Positions 9,701-17,989 of a stretch of DNA of 64,000 nucleotides are shown in pieces. Origin of the DNA: Sphingobacterium cellulitidis. GTDB lineage: Bacteria; Bacteroidota; Bacteroidia; Sphingobacteriales; Sphingobacteriaceae. The notes beneath the pieces are model-generated. The model was not told the origin of the DNA. It did not search any database and worked only from the letters and a program-made list of their open reading frames with translations. Each line of letters opens with the position of its first letter. Positions within the stretch are counted from its first letter, which is position 1. Location: assembly GCA_002245855.1 (NCBI GenBank), contig NOUX01000012.1:1-64000 (forward strand), written 5' to 3'. A program made the translations under genes and the position numbers.

Positions 9701-10119
9701 ACTTTGGCGGCCAGTTATATAACGCCGACCGAATGCAGGGCTTAGACCCCACCTATTCTTATAATATGTATGCCGAGGCTCTTGATCGTTGGAATGGTGA
9801 GGGTACCAGTAATTCCATTCCTCGAATGAGTACTCAGCGAGCTAATTTAAACCATCGGACTTCGGACCTTTTTATTGAAAATGGCAATTTTGTCAAATTA
9901 AAGACCCTAACCTTATCCTATAAGGTGCCCGTTAGAGAAAATGGTTTCATTCGCGATATGAATGTATATGTAATGGGGGAGAATCTGTTTGTTATCACAC
10001 CTTACAAAGGCTATAATCCTGAGATCGGTTATTCAGATGGAAATTTACAAAGAGGGGTTGATTATGCGAATTTCCCATTCAGTAGAAAAATAAATTTGGG
10101 CTTTAAATTTGAATTTTAA
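6724..10119 (+). CDS. SusC/RagA-family TonB-linked outer-membrane transporter with STN domain
   Basis: The 1131-residue protein has an export signal (about residues 24-45, ending MSFGQ), an STN domain (about 50-115, LGMGEVLQEIQKQSGFHIFYD), a carboxypeptidase-regulatory-like domain (about 145-225), the TonB plug with the SusC hallmarks VVVVGYGTQRRSDLTGSVSS and DASSAAIYGTRAANGVILVTT, and a long beta barrel ending INLGFKFEF. The STN domain is what signals to FecR, so this is the sensor-transporter of the locus. ATG 6724 follows GAAAGGA and is preferred to the TTG at 6691. The SusD partner starts 3 bp after it. The substrate is not evident from this protein; the downstream enzyme points to a phosphodiester. 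Confidence 0.93.
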   Translation: MYKKNNVSIRRGVPFPQINRYLTMKLSLVLLFASTLQVGAMSFGQTITIKRKNLGMGEVLQEIQKQSGFHIFYDTALIPSDLKLSVDMNGVSLQYALTTILSRYNIDYRIVDKNVILKAGKNGSNGAIEKKELSQAQQQIVEGIVKDANGQVLINVTVTEKGTINSTITDEFGRFQLHVSKNPTELVFTYVGFQRNEIKVDSKNNVVVEMQPLITEMDEVVVVGYGTQRRSDLTGSVSSIKSEQLNKAPIGQLSNSLQGLASGLEIVSGGGSPAEEPSIQIRGTGSINSSNPLIVIDGVPSGKLSDINPNDIEQIEVLKDASSAAIYGTRAANGVILVTTKRGKLGQTTQYNVNLYSGITQVNNKLNLLGAEDLVMLKNERYTNDGISGNTFWADSFYSVNRTDWQEELFNTGRLENFDLSIRGGGEKSSYLTSLGYYNENGIMLSSKFQRISARINSNHVVSDRLKLVQNLQYSYRNWFSPSTQSVYSGVLWQALRFNPAIAVKDQDGEWGSASANNELGDINNPVFELSTEDHNKYNHNLLASVSLEYQILNGLKLKGNVGFDGNIYQSRDFFPSVLQQMRRRNDAELSVMDQKKYTILGESFLDFNREFGSHQFNAVAGVSMQSKNGSFQTIKKIAFADESLDQIVFDNGSTMNTIVGNYDVPQKLASAFARVNYSFANKYLLTMTMRTDGSSKFISGNRWGYFPGISAGWRLSEEPFLRDISFLQELKIKGGWGMLGNQEVADLQYLTIMKRNIDYGNKYTFGTQQVGGSRITSLANPFITWEKTAITNLGFDAVLFNGNLSAGVTWFDKKTTDMLIPAVVMGTAGRARIPDSNIGEMRNHGWEIELGHTKQYPNGLVYNLGLNATFLKNKVTRLYGNNNYMGSVFYGRQSQEISRTYENMPLASFFGWRTDGLYQNQGEIDNDPNLANDERRGDIKPGDVRFVDINQDGQIDENDREFLGDPNPDAILGLQLGVGYKGLMLHANVTGNFGGQLYNADRMQGLDPTYSYNMYAEALDRWNGEGTSNSIPRMSTQRANLNHRTSDLFIENGNFVKLKTLTLSYKVPVRENGFIRDMNVYVMGENLFVITPYKGYNPEIGYSDGNLQRGVDYANFPFSRKINLGFKFEF

Positions 10120-10122
10120 AAG

Positions 10123-11586
10123 ATGAAAACTAAACATATTTTAACTCTTTTACTTGTAACTGCCGTATGTGTCTTGTCATCATGTAAAGACCTTTTGGAT
10201 CTAGAGGTAAAAGGACAATATACGCAGGATAACTATTTCAAAAATGAACAATCCGTAGTAGATGCAGTTACTGGCCTTTATGGGATCCTGATTGCAGAGG
10301 ATTTTGTTGCACATGGTGATTATACCTGGGATATAGCATCTGACGATGTTTACCGTGCCGGGGACCATTCAGAGGATGAGGCAATAGAAACATTCACCTT
10401 TGATCCTTCCAATCCCCAACTTAGTGCTGGCTGGACTTGGAAATATGAAATGGTCTCACGGGCGAATATCATTCTTAGTCACGTTCCAGAACTGATGAAT
10501 ATTTCACAGCAGATAAAGGATAGGAGTGTTGGTGAAGCACATTTTTTTCGAGCATTCGCTAATTGGTGGCTGTATTTACCATATGGGGAATTTCCTCTGA
10601 TTACTCAACAGGATGTTGCAAATGCAAATTATAATAAACCCAAAGCGAGCATAGAGGAGGTGATGCAGTCGATTGAAAGCGACTTGATTGCTGCAGAGAA
10701 ATTATTACCGGCCACTTCCTCGGCAGCTCGGATAAATAAAGGTACGGCCTTGGCCTATCTCACTCAGCTATACCTACATTGGTCAAGTTTCCCCCAGAAA
10801 GAGGACAAACTGGAATTGGCCATTACCGTTGGTGAGAAAATTACCACAGATGATGCCTATAAGCTATCGACTAATTTTCAGGATAATTTTCGTCAAAAAA
10901 CCACCGCCCTTCCTGAAATGTTATTGTATGTAAACTCTTCTCAATCTTGGCGAAATACTTCAACCATATATTACTTCAGTCCCAGAACCCGGGGGGGGTG
11001 GAATTTCTTTCATCCCATGAAGGATCTTTTTGATGCATATAAGGATGATAAGAGACGTCAGGCTACCATGTGGGCAGCTGGTGATAAGATCAACATAGGA
11101 AATTCTGTTATCCCCTATGATGCTTCCAGCTCTGAAACAGGCTTCCATTTCAACAAATACACCACTTTTACCGCTGATGGGAAATTGAGCTTTGATTTGT
11201 TGATTCCTTTGATGCGCTCTAGTGATGTTTACCTGTTAGTTGCTGAAGCGAAAATCCGCAAATCTGGTGCAGGTGCTGGAGATCGAGAAATCAATGCTGT
11301 TCGGGAACGAGCGGGAATGAAAGCACTTCAGGGAGCTGATAAAGATGATCTGATTTTAGAGAGGAGATTGGAGCTTGCTGGAGAGAATAGGAGATTCTTT
11401 GATTTGGTTCGCTGGGACAGAATAGGATGGGTCAATATCGTTAGTCTTTTGAAAAATCCCAATGCCGTCTATCATACGGATCTAAATCGGATCAATTTTT
11501 CTGCTCCGAGAAATTATTTTTTCCCCTTGCCTCAAGTGGAGATTGATAAAAGTGGAGGGGTTCTAATTCAAAATTCGAATTACTGA
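10123..11586 (+). CDS. SusD/RagB-family nutrient-binding outer-membrane lipoprotein
   Basis: The 487-residue protein has a lipoprotein signal with lipobox LSSC (Cys about 21), the SusD start CKDLLDLEVKGQYTQDNYFK, TPR-like helices (GEAHFFRAFANWWLYLPYGEFPLI) and the conserved C-terminal block RRLELAGENRRFFDLVRW, ending FFPLPQVEIDKSGG...QNSNY. SusD proteins form the lid over the SusC barrel and bind the ligand at the cell surface. It lies 3 bp after susC, and its TGA shares one base with the ATG of the next enzyme gene. Confidence 0.93.
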   Translation: MKTKHILTLLLVTAVCVLSSCKDLLDLEVKGQYTQDNYFKNEQSVVDAVTGLYGILIAEDFVAHGDYTWDIASDDVYRAGDHSEDEAIETFTFDPSNPQLSAGWTWKYEMVSRANIILSHVPELMNISQQIKDRSVGEAHFFRAFANWWLYLPYGEFPLITQQDVANANYNKPKASIEEVMQSIESDLIAAEKLLPATSSAARINKGTALAYLTQLYLHWSSFPQKEDKLELAITVGEKITTDDAYKLSTNFQDNFRQKTTALPEMLLYVNSSQSWRNTSTIYYFSPRTRGGWNFFHPMKDLFDAYKDDKRRQATMWAAGDKINIGNSVIPYDASSSETGFHFNKYTTFTADGKLSFDLLIPLMRSSDVYLLVAEAKIRKSGAGAGDREINAVRERAGMKALQGADKDDLILERRLELAGENRRFFDLVRWDRIGWVNIVSLLKNPNAVYHTDLNRINFSAPRNYFFPLPQVEIDKSGGVLIQNSNY

Positions 11587-13751
11587 TGAGCAAATGTATC
11601 ATATGGCTGTTCCTAATTTTTGGAACAGCCTACTGTGCACAGGCACAGTTTGGAAGCACTAAATTAATAGCACATCGTGGTGGTATTGTTGATTCAGTAA
11701 CAGATGAGAACAGTATTGCCTCAGTAAAAAAGGCTGCAAATGCTGGATATTATATGGTTGAACTGGATGTTCGGATGACCAGGGATTCAGTTTTGGTAGT
11801 TCACCATGATCGAGATTTAAAACGTTTTTTCGAAATTGACAGACAGGTCCAGGATCTTGACTGGGAAGAACTTCGAACTATTAGATCTGCAAATGGTCAT
11901 GTAATAGAAAAGTACAGCGACATGGTAGCCTTGGCCAAAAGGGTTGGTTTGCAGGTTATGGTTGATCTGAAAATTCAGGGGAATCATCCAAAAAAGTTTG
12001 AGGAGATTTATAATCAATTGCTTGCCAATGAGCTTTCCAGAGAAGCTTTAATCATTCCTACCGAAGAGGCAACTGATTATTTTAGAGGTAAGGTTAAATT
12101 AAGCTGTACAAGGCAGCAGGTTGAAGATTATCAAAAAAGAAATGATTACTCTGCTAACCATTACTATTACTTTGGTAATCCATCCAAAGAGGATTTCAAA
12201 TGGGCTTGTGCCAATGGAATTCAAGTGGTAGGGGTAATCAATTACCGCAGTTCACTTGCAGATCATTACCAACAGATTGCCCAAGATTTGAAAGATTTAG
12301 GCGTTGAATATATTCAACTGGATAGCAGGTTTTCAACCTATTTTAAAAAGAAAGATACTAAGGCAAAGATTGATTCCCTATTTTTTAAAAATGGGCGGTT
12401 TAAAGTTGCACAGTTCACCGACCTGCATTGGGACCAGCGGTCCATTGGTGCACGAAAAACAGAAAAAACCATTCGAGAGGTTCTAGATATTGAGAATCCT
12501 GATTTTGTGATATTGACTGGCGATCTGCCCGCCTCTAGGCCTGCTAGTGAGGGCTGGGATGCCATTGCAAAAATTTTTGAGCACTATCGCATTCCATGGA
12601 GTATCACCCTAGGGAATCATGATGAAGAGGTAGGGATGAATCGTATTGAAAATTTTGACTACTTAGAAGGCAAACCGTTATTCGTTGGTTTAAAGGGGCC
12701 AGATATCAGTGGGGCAGGAAACTATGTTCTACCAATATATTCTCCCCAAAGCAGACAACCTAAGGCTTTGATTTACGCATTGGATACACATAACAAACCA
12801 TCGAATTCTCTTCACGGGCACTATAATTGGATTCAATTTGATCAAATTCTGTGGTATCGTCAAATCAGTGATCATTTTACTGCGCAAAATCAAGGGATAC
12901 CTCTTGCCGCTCTTGCATTTTTACATATTCCTTTAGTGGAATATAACCAGATTCACAGGAACGAACAATTAAGGTTAGGACACTCGAGTCAAGGAGATGG
13001 ACCTGGGGGATTGAATAGTGGTATGTTTGTTAATTTTTTGGAGAAAAAGGATGTCATGGGAATTTTTGCTGGACATAACCACAGCAATGATTACATAGGC
13101 AAATACATGAATATAGCTTTGGGTTATGGTCGAACCACAGGGGCAGATGCATATGGCAAATTGGAGCGTGGCGCTCGAATAATTGTTTTGCATGAAGATG
13201 AGCGAGCTTTTGATACCTGGATCCGAACTCCCGGTAAACAGGAATTTAAATATTATTACCCTTCGGGAATTTCCGAAACAGAGGAAATGGAAATGAGTTA
13301 TTGGGAAAGTGTTAACAATAAAAATATTCAACAAGGCTTGAAATATAATTATTTCGAAGGTGGTAGTTTCCAAAAGATCGCAGATATCGAGAGAAAAGGT
13401 AAGCTTATAAAATCCGGTTATACTGACAGCATAACCCTTGATCTGGCAACTGCACAGGATTCCTTTGCAATGGAATTTATTGGATATCTCAAAATTCCAA
13501 AGGATGGAGTTTATAATTTTTACACCTATTCTGATGATGGTTCCCAGCTTTGGATTGCTGACCAGTTGGTAGTGGATAACGATGGTTCTCATACTGAAAG
13601 AAGAAAGGAGGGAAAAATTGCATTGAGAAAAGGCTATCATCGGTTAGTCCTTAAGTACTTTGATGATTATATGGGACAGCAACTCCAGGTCGGTATTTCA
13701 TCAAGGGAGATAAGTGAAAGGTTACTCCCCAAGGAAATGCTTTTTAGATAA
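11586..13751 (+). CDS. Secreted fusion: glycerophosphodiester phosphodiesterase + calcineurin-like phosphoesterase + PA14-like domain
   Basis: The 721-residue protein has a signal peptide (about residues 1-20) and three modules. A GDPD domain (about 25-250) shows LIAHRGG, DENS, VELDVRMT and VVHHDRDL, the His/Glu/Asp residues of the family. A calcineurin-like phosphoesterase (about 270-545) has the whole metal set: FTDLHW, LTGDLP, LGNHDEE, FLHIP and AGHNHSND. A C-terminal PA14-like beta domain (about 583-715, YTYSDDGSQLWIADQLVVDNDG) probably binds carbohydrate. GDPD enzymes split glycerophosphodiesters to an alcohol and glycerol phosphate; the second domain could then remove phosphate. It is coupled to susD by a one-base stop/start overlap, so it is very likely the hydrolase of this Sus system. 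Two hydrolases and a PA14 module in one chain is uncommon. Confidence 0.88.
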   Translation: MSKCIIWLFLIFGTAYCAQAQFGSTKLIAHRGGIVDSVTDENSIASVKKAANAGYYMVELDVRMTRDSVLVVHHDRDLKRFFEIDRQVQDLDWEELRTIRSANGHVIEKYSDMVALAKRVGLQVMVDLKIQGNHPKKFEEIYNQLLANELSREALIIPTEEATDYFRGKVKLSCTRQQVEDYQKRNDYSANHYYYFGNPSKEDFKWACANGIQVVGVINYRSSLADHYQQIAQDLKDLGVEYIQLDSRFSTYFKKKDTKAKIDSLFFKNGRFKVAQFTDLHWDQRSIGARKTEKTIREVLDIENPDFVILTGDLPASRPASEGWDAIAKIFEHYRIPWSITLGNHDEEVGMNRIENFDYLEGKPLFVGLKGPDISGAGNYVLPIYSPQSRQPKALIYALDTHNKPSNSLHGHYNWIQFDQILWYRQISDHFTAQNQGIPLAALAFLHIPLVEYNQIHRNEQLRLGHSSQGDGPGGLNSGMFVNFLEKKDVMGIFAGHNHSNDYIGKYMNIALGYGRTTGADAYGKLERGARIIVLHEDERAFDTWIRTPGKQEFKYYYPSGISETEEMEMSYWESVNNKNIQQGLKYNYFEGGSFQKIADIERKGKLIKSGYTDSITLDLATAQDSFAMEFIGYLKIPKDGVYNFYTYSDDGSQLWIADQLVVDNDGSHTERRKEGKIALRKGYHRLVLKYFDDYMGQQLQVGISSREISERLLPKEMLFR

Positions 13752-13777
13752 TTGGTTGATATCTCCGTCCAAGGTTG

Positions 13778-13800
13778 GATCACACTTCAATTTTGTGATC
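13778..13800 (+). terminator. Hairpin after the operon (possible terminator)
   Basis: GATCACA and TGTGATC frame a 9-base loop 27 bp after the stop of the fusion enzyme. A T-rich run (ATTTTTTTAC) follows only about 15 bases later, so it is a weak rho-independent terminator at best. A second perfect hairpin, CCGGACGA/TCGTCCGG at 13872-13895, may be the real 3' end or a backup. Confidence 0.4.
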
Positions 13801-13871
13801 ATGGGTAAATCTTCTAAATTTTTTTACAAATAAAATGGCTGAACAGGAATATCAAGTCATATAACAATAAG

Positions 13872-13895
13872 CCGGACGATTTTTATTTCGTCCGG
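13872..13895. terminator. Perfect 8-bp hairpin CCGGACGA/TCGTCCGG
   Basis: An 8-bp G+C-rich stem with an 8-base loop lies 120 bp past the operon end. There is no run of T directly after it. It may serve as an mRNA 3' end. Confidence 0.4.
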
Positions 13896-14379
13896 TATTA
13901 TCCGAATCAAAGAAGATATATTGCTCATATCATTCATTAAAATTGAATCATTTTACCGCACGAACTCTTAGTGCGTTGATGTAGAAAGGCCCCGGTGCTA
14001 CTGTTGTTGTTCTCAACTAAGGCAATCGCCTTTTTCATCAGGCATAGCTACCCGGATCATGCGGTTTTTGAGGTTATTTAAAGCATCCAATGTGGAGGAA
14101 ACCTCATTTTTTCCTTTACAATGTATTTGATTTTGCGGCTAAACCACTGAAAACCGCAGATCGCGAAACAAAGGTCATATTAAATAAGCCTTTAGATATG
14201 CGGAAGGTCCTGCTTTACTCAGTGGCTCACTTAACCGCGCTGTAACTGAATTATGTAAAATGTCATCGCTACTTAAGTGCCAAAGCATTAAAAGTGAAAA
14301 ATATTTTCCTATTCATTATAATTCTATAATAAAGGTGTGCTGAAGAGTCCAGCCCACCATTTTGAATACACCTATTTTT
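13896..14379. other. Gene-free stretch of about 480 bp
   Basis: Short open pieces exist on the minus strand (for example one reading LDALNNLKNRMIRVAMPDEKG and another APGPFYINALRVRAVK) but they are interrupted by stops and none could be assigned to a family. It looks like decayed coding sequence. Confidence 0.35.
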
Positions 14380-15545
14380 TTACTTATAAGTTTTTGTGTT
14401 TAATACTTTCCATTGAGCAGTCCATGAAGCATCTTTTGGATGAAACGTACCTTTATAAATAGTTATTCCATCTCCATATGCAGGTGAGCCTGATATGGGC
14501 TCCAATATGCAGGATTAAAGTTTGATAATTATCGGTACTGTAAAAGACAGTCTTACTTGCTGTAACATTGAATTGCAAATTGGTTGCAGCAGGTCCATTT
14601 CTGATAAAATTTCCAGTTCCTGGTGCGCTACCATTAAATCCATTTGTATTAGGAGGTACAACGTTGTTACTAAATACGGCGTCTGTTGAAAAGATGTTTT
14701 CAGAACTTGCACCTATATTATAACCAGCGGTAACTTAACTTGTCATATTCATAGAAGAAGCCCTTCCACAACGGTGGCCAAATTTTATTTTTAGAATTTG
14801 CTGTTGTTACATTCTCAGTACCAATAAATGTAAAATTTTTTCAGAACGGGTTTGGTTGAAGGTGTCCCTGCCAGTCTTGCAGATCCTTTAGCATTATTAT
14901 CTGATTTTAAAAAATTTGAATTTGACTTACCATCCGATGTGCTATTTGTGGAATAAGGGTCTTTTAAGGAAAGGGCATACTAGATTGTTCCTCTAGTATA
15001 GCCACGATCGAAATTAAAATCTTCATCCTCGGTTGATAAGGCTACCAAATATTATGCATTGATTGTTCCTCCGAAAAATTTTTTGCATCATCCATAACCC
15101 ATGAAACCTGGATGTCTTCTAATGTCGTTCCGGAACCTCCGTCTTCACATGTCAATCCATTGATTTCAGTGTCCTCGGTGAAATTAAAATCAGCAAACTC
15201 ATTACGTACATATTTCAAAATCCCTGAATTATCAGCTGCTATCGAGCCTCCATAGGTCCCATCTACATTACAGGTCTGGGTATGCCTACGATACGTACGG
15301 AAGAGGTTTGGTTTGTGTGGATTGGCCCAAGAAAACTTTACCGCCAAAATCACCTGGAATAAGAGAACCAGCTGCTTTGTCTGATGTAAATACAATGGTG
15401 GATGATGGGGCTCCTATTGCCATTAATTTGGTTGTTTGGGAACAACTAATACCTCCTTAAACTGTTGAGTCTCTCCGTAATTTCGTCAGTATAGGCATCC
15501 CTTTACCTTCCAGATCGTATCCTTTGACAAGACTGATTTTTGGAT
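14380..15545 (-). pseudogene. Decayed copy of the beta-helix lipoprotein gene at 25120-26499
   Basis: Pieces in different frames line up in order with the intact protein at 25.1 kb: VLSKDTIWKVKG (intact: LLSKDTVWKIDG), EVLVVPK, IVFTSDKAAGS.IPGDFGGKV, YGGSIAADNSGILKYVRNEF, INGL and SGTTLEDIQVSW, and at the C terminus PAYGDGITIYKGTFHPKDASW ending KTYK. Frameshifts and stops are frequent, and about 20 residues are missing after the WKVKG piece. The signal peptide was not found. It is on the opposite strand to the intact paralogue, about 10 kb away, and no receptor gene accompanies it. Confidence 0.82.
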
Positions 15546-15954
15546 ATTTACATTTCAATATACTTAAATAGTTGCTAGTGGCCTAGATGATAACTCCAAA
15601 TTTAATCCCCTTCTTGAATAATAACCAATGCTTATATCAGTCAAATGTAGGAAACACCTGGTTTTGTGTTAAAGGATAATAATCTAATTGGTTACTTTTA
15701 GAAGAAGAATAATATTTTTGTTCTATCCCGATTTGTGTGATCCAAAATATGTAATTCTTCATCTGTTTCGTCCTATATGTCTTTAACAATATGTCAGAAG
15801 ATTTATCGAATCCACATTAAATTAATTATCCTTTAAATCAAAATGTTGAGCAGTAAAAATATAAATCTATTTTTATTTTTAGTCATGTTGACTTTATTTG
15901 CATGCTTAAGTTTACATTTAATGTTCTGTTAATAGTATCTTCATCAACACACCA

Positions 15955-16058
15955 TATCTTTGAGTTAAGTAATTTGTTTCAATTAATTGTATGGAAATCC
16001 TGATGTAATTAGGTGAACAGTTAGAGAAGGTTGATGGGATATCAACCTTCTCGCTTTT
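15955..16058 (+). ncRNA. Candidate small RNA: promoter box plus strong terminator with no gene between
   Basis: TATCTTTG at 15955-15962 fits the -7 consensus TAnnTTTG. About 62 bases later there is a strong rho-independent terminator: a perfect 12-bp stem GAGAAGGTTGAT/ATCAACCTTCTC (16024-16035 and 16041-16052) followed by GCTTTTTT. The nearest upstream plus-strand gene ends 2.2 kb away, so the terminator has no protein-coding client. Only a 5-codon frame (ATG GAA ATC CTG ATG, stop) lies between. A transcript of about 90 nt is predicted. It could instead be a leftover terminator of a lost gene. Confidence 0.4.
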
Positions 16059-16364
16059 TTATACCCCATTTCCACACTCAATCATAAATGAATTTCTGTT
16101 TCATAAAGAAAATAAAAGTCCGTAATCGTAATTGCATAAAAATCCTCATTGCTGTAAACCAGGTTTTGGGAGATAAAGAGCAATACACTTCATGCCACTG
16201 CAATGAAAATATATTAAATTAGAAGATTATCGTTTTTTCGATCAACTCTGTTGGGAAATCTTAATCAAGACCGCTTCTCTTCTGTTTCTGGCAATTGGCA
16301 GATTGGAGTTGCTACCTTTGGGTGGAGACAGATTTAAGAAATAAAGAATTAAATTTGTTAACAT

Positions 16365-16646
16365 ATGACACGATTATTTGAAGAGTCTTTTAAAATTATG
16401 GCAGTTGAACTATCCTGTTTAAAGGGTTCTGTATCTGCAGCAACAATTGTATTAGGAATAGATCCGGACCGTGTAACCAAATGGCGTATGGATGCCCGAT
16501 TTAATGGAGGAAATCTGTTACCTAAAAACGATAAATTATCACCTGAGTAGCAGGAGTTGCGTGAGTTGAAGAAGAGACTTAAAGAAGCGGAGTTAGAAAA
16601 TGAGATTTTAAAAAAGGCAGTCGCCATCTTTTCCAAGGGAGGCTAA
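16365..16646 (+). pseudogene. IS3 OrfA transposase with in-frame stop
   Basis: Reading from ATG 16365, the protein has an HTH-like part (MTRLFEESFKIMAVELSCLK ... TKWRMDARFNGGNLL). TAG at 16548-16550 interrupts it, but the same frame continues QELRELKKRLKEAELENEIL followed by KKAVAIFSKGG to TAA at 16644. This second part is the typical coiled-coil tail of IS3 OrfA. One point mutation therefore separates it from an intact gene of 93 codons. Confidence 0.8.
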
Positions 16647-16672
16647 AAGTATATTGGTTCATTAAGGAAAAT

Positions 16673-17517
16673 ATGAACCAATACGCAGCTGATAAGATGC
16701 GCTCTGTACTAAAAGTTAGTAGCAGTGGCTTTTACAAGTGGATGACAAAAAAAATAGCTTTAGGTAAGAGAAAAACAAAAAATTAATACAGTTGATTTAA
16801 GATGAATTTGAAAAAAGCAATCAAATTTACGGAAGTCCTCGCATAGCTAAAAAGCTGAAAGAGAAAATCATAATGTATCACATTCTTACATAGCAAGAAT
16901 CATGAAGCGGCTGAAACTCAGGAGCAAAACACGTAAAAGTTCAAAGTTACCACCGATTCTAATTATAGTTATCAAATAGCACCGAATATTTTGAACCGTG
17001 ATTTTACAGCTACAGGTATATCTCAAAAGTGGGTAAGTGACTTGACTTACATACGTACTAAAGCAGGGGGGCTATATTTAACTTCTGTTATAGATTTAGC
17101 TGATCGAAAGGTTATAGGTTGGGCATTTAGCAAATCCATGACAGCTAAAGAAACTAGTATAAAAGCATTAAAAATGGCTATTAAATGCTGAGGAGTAAAA
17201 CCTGGATTGATATTCCATTCGAATAGAGGTGATCAGTATGCCTGTGATGAATTTAAAAAAGTTATAAATAATAATGAAATTCATCAAAGTATGAGCAGAA
17301 AGGAAATTGCTGGGATAATAGTCATGCAGAAAGCTTTTTTAAAACGTTAGAAATAGAACTTGAATATCAATATAAATTTGAAGATAGAAAAATCGCTAAA
17401 ATGAAAAAATTTGAGTATATAGAGGGTTTCTACAATAATAAAAGAATACATTTAGCTATAGTCTATTTAACGCCAAATCAGATGGAAGAATATTTAAATC
17501 AAAATAAGAATCATTAA
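16673..17517 (+). pseudogene. IS3 OrfB transposase, multiply broken
   Basis: Pieces read NQYAADKMRSVLKVSSSGFY, IYGSPRIAKKLKE, a near-intact core KWVSDLTYIRTKAGGLYLTS with VIDLADRKVIGWAFS, GLIFHSNRGDQY, then (after a one-base loss) CWDNSHAESFFKTLEIE and RIHLAIVYLTPNQMEEYLNQ. These are the D, D and E blocks of an IS3 DDE transposase. There are several stops and frameshifts, and the second catalytic Asp (usually HSDRG) reads Asn (HSNRG). It cannot be active. Confidence 0.85.
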
Positions 17518-17521
17518 TGTT

Positions 17522-17701
17522 TCAACTCAACTCCTCCACCCTTTCGTCGGTAGGTTCTACTACCGGGGCAGAATCGGTGTACAGTCCTGCCTGCAGGTCC
17601 CTCTCCTCCATCAACCGGCGTCCCTCGGTCTGCCCCTCCGGTGTGTCCAGAAGCTTCTTGACACGTTCTTCCTCCGAAAGCTTTTTTTGTTCAATATCCA
17701 T
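17522..17701 (-). CDS. Small ORF of unknown function, probably a stranded mobile-element fragment
   Basis: A 59-residue frame from ATG 17701 (MDIEQKKLSEEERVKKLLDT ... LMEERDLQAGL ... EPTDERVEELS) is highly charged, acidic at the C terminus, and clearly richer in G+C than the surroundings. It ends 5 bp from the stop of the dead IS3 OrfB on the other strand. The composition resembles the mobile island at 30-33 kb rather than the neighbours. No family was recognised; it may be the remaining piece of a longer protein. Confidence 0.35.
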   Translation of the reverse strand: MDIEQKKLSEEERVKKLLDTPEGQTEGRRLMEERDLQAGLYTDSAPVVEPTDERVEELS

Positions 17702-17989
17702 TATCGGTGTTGCCCTCTATCTATATAGACAGCAAAAAAGAGGAAAACCACCTATCGAACCAAAAAAATTTTATGGACATGAATTTCCATGAAAACAAAT
17801 TGGCGCAGCGATAAAGCGCGCCGTTACTATAAACTCCATTGAAGAAAATAGTTGCTCTAAATGTTTGGGGAATTCCCAGTGAATTTATGGTTTTCCGGAT
17901 ATGGCAGTCACCATGGATCTTCCCCCGAACAGTACACCATACCCGTCTATGATGGTTGTCGTTGCATTTTAGATTAAATATTTTTAATC

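Larger units (their letters stand above)
16365..17517 (+). mobile_element. Inactive IS3-family insertion sequence
   Basis: Two consecutive frames have the IS3 layout: a small OrfA with HTH and leucine-zipper-like end, then an OrfB with integrase core. Both are broken (see the two gene entries). Terminal inverted repeats and a target duplication could not be defined by eye, so the limits given are those of the coding remnants. It sits in the debris zone between the two Sus/TonB systems. Confidence 0.8.

Noticed and set aside
12975..13640. 221-residue minus-strand frame opposite the fusion enzyme
   Set aside because: It overlaps the PA14-like and phosphoesterase parts of a gene with strong motifs; the translation has no recognisable content.
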